Source: Candidatus Babeliales bacterium (lineage in GTDB: Bacteria > Babelota > Babeliae > Babelales > CAZZPM01). From it: 7,984 nt of DNA. The notes under the pieces were generated by a model. It was not told where the DNA came from. It was given only the letters and a program-made list of their open reading frames with translations, and did not search any database. Below, piece by piece: positions 6,525 to 7,984 of the stretch. The DNA lies in NCBI GenBank assembly GCA_016763165.1, contig JAESUJ010000112.1, positions 1-7,984 on the forward strand, given 5' to 3'. Each line of letters opens with the position of its first letter. Positions within the stretch are counted from its first letter, which is position 1. The position numbers and the translations under genes are program-made.

Positions 6525-6544
6525 GAAGGGGCTTTTGCCCCTTC
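6525..6544 (+). terminator. Strong GC hairpin between rny and ymdB (terminator-like, no T-tract)
   Basis: A perfect 8-bp stem, GAAGGGGC with GCCCCTTC, closes a TTTT loop 9 nt after the rny stop. The following bases (TCTTACTCTC) are pyrimidine-rich but not a T-run, so it may be a weak terminator, an RNA 3'-end stabiliser or a processing element between rny and ymdB. The hairpin ends 22 nt before the ymdB ATG. Confidence 0.5.
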
Positions 6545-6566
6545 TCTTACTCTCGAAAATATTTTT

Positions 6567-7379
6567 ATGCAAAAATTAAGATTTCTATTTTTAGGTGATA
6601 TTGTTGGACCATCAGGCGTTGCTTTAATGAAGCGATGGATTCCTCGATTAAAAGAAAAACATAAAGTTGATGCTGTTATCGTCAATGGTGAAAATGCTGG
6701 AAAAAATGGTAAAGGAATCACAGAAGCTATAGCTAAAGACTTGTTAAGCTATGGCGTTTCTATGATTACAACCGGAAACCACATTTGGGCTCAAGAAGAG
6801 ACGCGACATTCTCTGAGCCGATACAAAAATGTACTTCGACCAATTAATTATCCAACTCGATGTCCAGGCAAAGGATACGGTCTTTTTACTGTTGGATCCT
6901 ATGAAGTTGCGGTTATTAATGTGCAGGGTCAAGCGTTTATGTTTGACAAGGTTGAATGTCCATTACGAGCTTTAGATTCGATTTTGACCTATGTAAGCAG
7001 CAAAACTCGTATTATTTTAGTTGATTTTCATGCTGAAGCAACAGCTGAAAAAATAGTAGCTGCTTTATATGTTGATGGCAGAGTCTCTGGATTTGTTGGT
7101 ACACACACGCATGTGCAAACAGCAGATGAACGGATCCTTCCTCAAGGAACAGCTTTTATTACTGATTTAGGAGCTTGTGCGGCAGTTCATTCATCATTGG
7201 GTATGAAGTACGAATCTATCTTGCAAAGAACGCTCACGCAGATGCCTGTCCGTGCAGAAGTGATTAAATATCCGCCATTTAATGTTAATGGTGTTTTAAT
7301 AGATATTAATCCTACAACTGGTAAGGCGATTGCGATTGAACGAGTTCATATCGTAGATGAAGAACCAGTTTTAGAGTAA
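6567..7379 (+). CDS. ymdB: YmdB-type metallophosphoesterase (TIGR00282 family; 2',3'-cyclic nucleotide phosphodiesterase)
   Basis: Calcineurin-like dimetal phosphoesterase. The Bacillus subtilis relative hydrolyses 2',3'-cyclic nucleotides and influences biofilm and motility choices, and its gene neighbours rny there too. The 270-residue protein carries the family's metal-site motifs: 'GDIVG' (D11), 'NGENAG' (E42, N43), 'GNHIW' (N71, H72), 'DFHAEAT' (H155) and 'GTHTHVQTAD' (H180, H182). 'RILPQGTAFITDLG' and 'PVRAEV' also match the family. The usual 'MTGPYDGILGM' loop reads 'ACAAVHSSLGM' here, a divergence near the substrate pocket. Only 51 nt separate it from rny, mostly occupied by the hairpin at 6525-6544. 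The A/T-rich stretch before the ATG has no clear Shine-Dalgarno. The stop TAA overlaps the next gene's ATG (TAATG). Family assignment is firm; the exact substrate here is inferred. Confidence 0.95.
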   Translation: MQKLRFLFLGDIVGPSGVALMKRWIPRLKEKHKVDAVIVNGENAGKNGKGITEAIAKDLLSYGVSMITTGNHIWAQEETRHSLSRYKNVLRPINYPTRCPGKGYGLFTVGSYEVAVINVQGQAFMFDKVECPLRALDSILTYVSSKTRIILVDFHAEATAEKIVAALYVDGRVSGFVGTHTHVQTADERILPQGTAFITDLGACAAVHSSLGMKYESILQRTLTQMPVRAEVIKYPPFNVNGVLIDINPTTGKAIAIERVHIVDEEPVLE

Positions 7380-7984
7380 TGTTTCAATTGACTAAAAAAT
7401 GGACTATGCAATGTATAGTCCATTTTTTTATGTATTCGATTCTACTTCTTTTTTTACTGCTGGGTGGAGAAGGAGTGACGAGAAAAATACCATTTAAAGG
7501 ATGGTATGCGTTGCTTTTTTTATTGCAGTTTCTTCCATCATTTCTGATTTATATAATTCCTATAGCTTCTTTTTATAGTTTTGCAACTATTGCATATGAT
7601 TTAGAAAGTAAAGGTTTGATGGTCTGGATCGATTATTTATCGTTGCTTCGTAAGCAATGGCTTGCACAAAGAGTCTTTTTTTCTTTTTTTCTTCTTCTTT
7701 TCTATGGATGGATAATTGGATGGGGAGCTCCATGGAGTGAACAATTTTTATATAAAAAATATCAAAAATATGGATTTGAACAGGTGCAATATATTTCTTC
7801 AGAGACAATTTATTCATTGCAAAACAGATTGTTTGTGTCAATCAAAAAAAATGAACAATCAATTATATCTCAATTCTTCTTTAATTACTTTGTACCTGAC
7901 CAGGTAGATCTTATTATTTGTGCTAACAAGGGAAGACAAGATGTTGATAAGAATCAGTTTGTTTTACAAGATTTTCATGGATAT
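7379..7984 (+). CDS. LptF/LptG (YjgP/YjgQ) family LPS-export permease, 3' truncated by window edge
   Basis: An open frame runs uninterrupted from ATG 7379 to the window end, giving the first 202 residues. Three hydrophobic helices are seen at about 11-29, 42-71 and 98-116. The order matches LptF/LptG: short basic-aromatic start, TM1, 'FLPSFLIYIIPIASFYSFATIAYDLES' region (51-77, split motif), amphipathic 'DYLSLLRKQW', TM3, then entry into the periplasmic beta-jellyroll ('RLFVSIKK', 'LIICANKGRQ', 'QFVLQDFHG'). Such permeases pair with LptB ATPase to move lipopolysaccharide from the inner membrane to the Lpt bridge. F cannot be separated from G on this fragment. The ATG overlaps the ymdB stop (TAATG) with only a weak ribosome site, implying coupling. 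An in-frame ATG at 7430 would cut into TM1, so the upstream start is preferred. A terminator-like hairpin (7394-7429) lies inside codons 6-17. Confidence 0.8.
   Translation, partial: MFQLTKKWTMQCIVHFFMYSILLLFLLLGGEGVTRKIPFKGWYALLFLLQFLPSFLIYIIPIASFYSFATIAYDLESKGLMVWIDYLSLLRKQWLAQRVFFSFFLLLFYGWIIGWGAPWSEQFLYKKYQKYGFEQVQYISSETIYSLQNRLFVSIKKNEQSIISQFFFNYFVPDQVDLIICANKGRQDVDKNQFVLQDFHGY
7394..7429 (+). terminator. Intrinsic-terminator-like hairpin inside the start of the lptF/lptG-like gene
   Basis: ATGGACTAT beginning with T7400 (T7400-T7407, preceded by six A) pairs with ATAGTCCAT (7415-7423). The stem extends by A-U pairs to A7394-T7428, and a 7-nt loop at 7408-7414 closes it. Seven T residues (7423-7429) follow the core. 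It begins 15 nt after the ymdB stop, where a terminator for ymdB is expected, yet it is coding for the next gene. Because A-runs precede and T-runs follow, it could act in both directions. Confidence 0.65.

Noticed and set aside
7587..7841. 84-codon minus-strand frame near the right end
   Set aside because: It is antisense to the continuous lptF/lptG-like frame, with low-complexity Lys/Glu runs arising from T/C-rich coding of membrane helices.
122..7984. TGA recoding (code 4 or 25), suggested by absence of TGA stops in all nine complete genes
   Set aside because: No in-frame TGA is needed inside any gene and Trp is encoded by TGG throughout. TAA preference is expected in AT-rich genomes.

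Overview
The window is AT-rich and gene-dense. All ten genes lie on the + strand, nine of them complete and the last running off the right edge. It looks like a chromosomal core region, not a mobile or accessory one. I see no rRNA, tRNA, CRISPR array, transposase or phage gene. The standard genetic code fits: no in-frame TGA is needed, and all complete genes stop with TAA except rpmI, which stops with TAG. A PpiD-type periplasmic folding protein and an LptF/LptG-type lipopolysaccharide exporter permease point to a diderm (outer-membrane) bacterium. RNase Y next to YmdB is better known from Firmicutes and several deep-branching or candidate phyla than from enterobacteria. Taken together, this suggests an AT-rich, non-enteric diderm. 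A candidate phylum such as Dependentiae (TM6) would fit, but that is only an inference.

Layout, left to right. Positions 1-121 are a T- and A-rich leader with no gene. Positions 122-3097 hold a PpiD/SurA-like membrane-anchored foldase (ppiD) and recA, only 18 nt apart. recA overlaps infC (IF-3, GTG start) by 8 nt. infC is followed by rpmI (L35) and rplT (L20), so recA sits directly on the classical infC-rpmI-rplT cluster. An 87-nt spacer with a small dyad leads to a short coiled-coil gene (ZapB-like) and zapA. A rho-independent terminator (4901-4934) follows. The second half carries rny (RNase Y), a strong GC hairpin, and ymdB (calcineurin-like metallophosphoesterase). The last gene is a 3'-truncated lptF/lptG-type permease whose ATG overlaps the ymdB stop codon.

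How the genes work together: the cluster joins translation (IF-3, L35, L20), RNA decay (RNase Y, with YmdB as a probable partner), recombination (RecA), division-ring assembly (ZapA and ZapB-like) and envelope biogenesis (PpiD, LptF/G). Nothing here is clearly a new system. The points most worth checking are: (i) an intrinsic-terminator-like hairpin embedded in the first codons of the lptF-like gene, which is translationally coupled to ymdB; (ii) recA locked by overlap to infC with no visible SOS operator; (iii) a one-residue insertion in the DNA-binding loop L2 of RecA; and (iv) a parvulin domain in PpiD that appears to lack its catalytic residues.
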